Part shown: in pieces, positions 12,913 to 13,947 of the stretch
How positions within the stretch are numbered: the first letter of the stretch is position 1
Layout: every line of letters starts with the position of its first letter
Source of the DNA: an uncultured Collinsella sp.
GTDB taxonomy: Bacteria > Actinomycetota > Coriobacteriia > Coriobacteriales > Coriobacteriaceae
Direction of reading: 5' to 3'
NCBI GenBank assembly: GCA_902479095.1
Contig: CABSNL010000053.1
Location: 1 to 13,947, forward strand
DNA length: 13,947 nt
Position numbers and translations under genes: made by a program
Notes under the pieces: generated by a model
What the model was told of the DNA's origin: nothing
Seen by the model: only the letters and a program-made list of their open reading frames with translations
Databases searched by the model: none

Positions 12913-13947
12913 TGTTCCTATAGTTTTGTCAACCGTCGGGGCTACTCCCGGTAGGGCACCCGGTCGCGCATCACGGCGTATATCGCCCTGAGCCGCTTCC
13001 TCGCGACGGCCTTGAGCGCCCGCCCGTGCCCCATGCCCCGCGCCCTGCAGGCCCGGTAGTACTCGCCGTAGCGCCCCGAGGACCTCACCAGGCTGTTGCA
13101 CGAGAAGATCAGCAGGGACTTGAGCCTCGCGTCGCCGCGCCTGGACGCCCTGACCGACCTCACCGACGTGCCGGAGCTCCTCACCCTCGGGGCTATGCCG
13201 CAGTACGAGGCCAGGTGGTCGTGGTCCGGGAACCTCCCGATGTCGACCGACACCGCGAGCTGCGCCGCGGTCCTCGGGCCGATGCCGGGCACGGTGAGCA
13301 GGCACGCGTAGGTCTCGTCGCCCTCGAGCAGCGCCGCCGTCTCGGCCTCGAGGGCCCCGGCCTCGTCGAGGGCCTCCGATATCCGGGCGGCCAGGAACCT
13401 GACCTGCCTGTTCTCGGCCTCGACGAGCGCCGGCGGGGGCGCGGTGGAGGCGGCCGCGGCCTCCCCGGCGGCCTCGGCCCGCGGGCCCTCGGCCCCGGAG
13501 CGGGCGATCCCCCACGCCCCGCCGAACCCGGCGAGCAGCTCCAGCCACCGCCGGTCCGACAGGTCGACCGCGGCCTCGAGGGCCGGGCAGGACTCGAGCA
13601 GCACCGCGCGCAGGCGGTTCTTGTCCCTGGTCGCGCAGGCGACGACGTGGTCGCGCTGCGACGAGAGGGCGCGGGCGGCCTCGAGGGCCTCGCCGCGGCC
13701 CGGGACCCCCGACAGGGAGTCCGGCACGCCCAGGGCGGTCCGCGCGATCACCGCGGCGTCGCGCTCGTCGGTCTTGGCCTCGCCGGCGAACAGGCCCGCG
13801 GCGCGGCTGGCGGCGAGCCCGGGCAGGTGGGCGACCCCGAGCCCCGCGGCGCGGGCCCGCCTCACGGCGAGGGACCCTATGTTGCGGAACTGGTCGACGA
13901 CGACGAGCGTGCCGGCGGGCGCGGAGGCGAACAGCGCGTCGAGCTCG
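12913..13947 (-). mobile_element. IS110-family insertion sequence, right end and most of the transposase
   Basis: The transposase identifies the family. Its 3' flank on the minus strand reads TTGACAAAACTATAGGAACA before the palindrome, and I place the element's end there, near 12913, as an estimate only. The left end, and any upstream non-coding RNA region, lie outside the window. The interior is strikingly GC-rich compared with all neighbouring genes, which supports an outside origin. Confidence 0.75.
12942..13947 (-). CDS. IS110-family transposase (DEDD), N-terminus cut by window edge
   Basis: The frame is open to the right edge and gives 334 residues of a family usually near 400, so the N-terminus, including the first catalytic Asp, is outside. 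Visible N-terminal (RuvC-like DEDD) parts are LVVVDQFRNIGSLAVRRARA, where VDQ stands at the usual catalytic Glu position as in an actinobacterial subgroup, then PGLAASRAAGLFAGEAKTDE with the conserved DxxD in KTDERDAAVIA. A coiled-coil stretch follows. The C-terminal Transposase_20 part has VPGIGPRTAAQLAV, LASYCGIAP and the serine-bearing RSSGTSVRSVRASRRGD, the region of the second catalytic residue. An internal ATG at 13865 is not the true start. IS110 enzymes recombine DNA guided by a structured RNA from the element's non-coding end. No stop or frameshift is seen in the visible part. Confidence 0.92.
   Translation of the reverse strand, partial: ELDALFASAPAGTLVVVDQFRNIGSLAVRRARAAGLGVAHLPGLAASRAAGLFAGEAKTDERDAAVIARTALGVPDSLSGVPGRGEALEAARALSSQRDHVVACATRDKNRLRAVLLESCPALEAAVDLSDRRWLELLAGFGGAWGIARSGAEGPRAEAAGEAAAASTAPPPALVEAENRQVRFLAARISEALDEAGALEAETAALLEGDETYACLLTVPGIGPRTAAQLAVSVDIGRFPDHDHLASYCGIAPRVRSSGTSVRSVRASRRGDARLKSLLIFSCNSLVRSSGRYGEYYRACRARGMGHGRALKAVARKRLRAIYAVMRDRVPYRE

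Noticed and set aside
12901..13548. Long Arg/Gly-rich reading frame overlapping the IS110 transposase
   Set aside because: It is a shadow in very GC-rich DNA; the transposase frame holds all the family motifs.

Overview
The window looks like chromosomal DNA of a high-GC Gram-positive gut bacterium, most likely a Coriobacteriia member close to Collinsella. That placement is an inference from GC-rich coding sequence, clear GGAG-type ribosome sites, the gene content and the palindromic intergenic repeats; no rRNA or other marker is present to confirm it. The first 32 bases are not biological: they match the Nextera/Tn5 read-1 adapter minus its first base, so the left edge is a library or assembly artefact.

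Layout. (1) 179-2178: a LytTR response regulator and a multi-pass GHKL sensor kinase whose stop and start codons overlap. (2) 2243-2818, minus strand: a protein that keeps the outline of a family-4 type uracil-DNA glycosylase but has lost its catalytic motifs. (3) 2955-3275: thioredoxin, followed by a promoter-like site and an intrinsic terminator. (4) 3506-4268: a small helical protein directly upstream of a NikR nickel regulator with an extra His/Cys-rich N-terminus. (5) 4386-9444: hypF, hypC, hypD and hypE, which build the Fe(CN)2CO centre of [NiFe] hydrogenases; hypA, hypB and the hydrogenase itself are not here. (6) 9550-10218: a HAD phosphatase. (7) 10219-10693: 475 bases without a gene, holding a regular six-unit palindromic array, a degenerate direct repeat and two strong hairpins. 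(8) 10694-12016, minus strand: a lipoprotein and a PTS IIA-glucose protein, each with a recognisable promoter. (9) 12176-12756: a remnant of a MurR/RpiR-type sugar regulator that has lost its DNA-binding domain and carries a one-base frameshift. (10) 12772-13947: a nested AT-rich palindrome, then a very GC-rich IS110-family transposase that runs off the right edge.

How the parts fit. Regions 4 and 5 form a nickel/hydrogenase block: NikR senses Ni(II), HypF and HypE make the cyanide ligand, and HypC and HypD carry the iron centre. The rest is ordinary housekeeping and sensing. The least explained signals are the six 14-base units at 10261-10430, alternating in orientation with start spacings of exactly 32, 30, 32, 30 and 32; the NikR extension with its small partner; the degenerate glycosylase-like protein; and the nested palindrome at the IS110 end. 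I see no CRISPR array, tRNA, rRNA or recognisable defence system.
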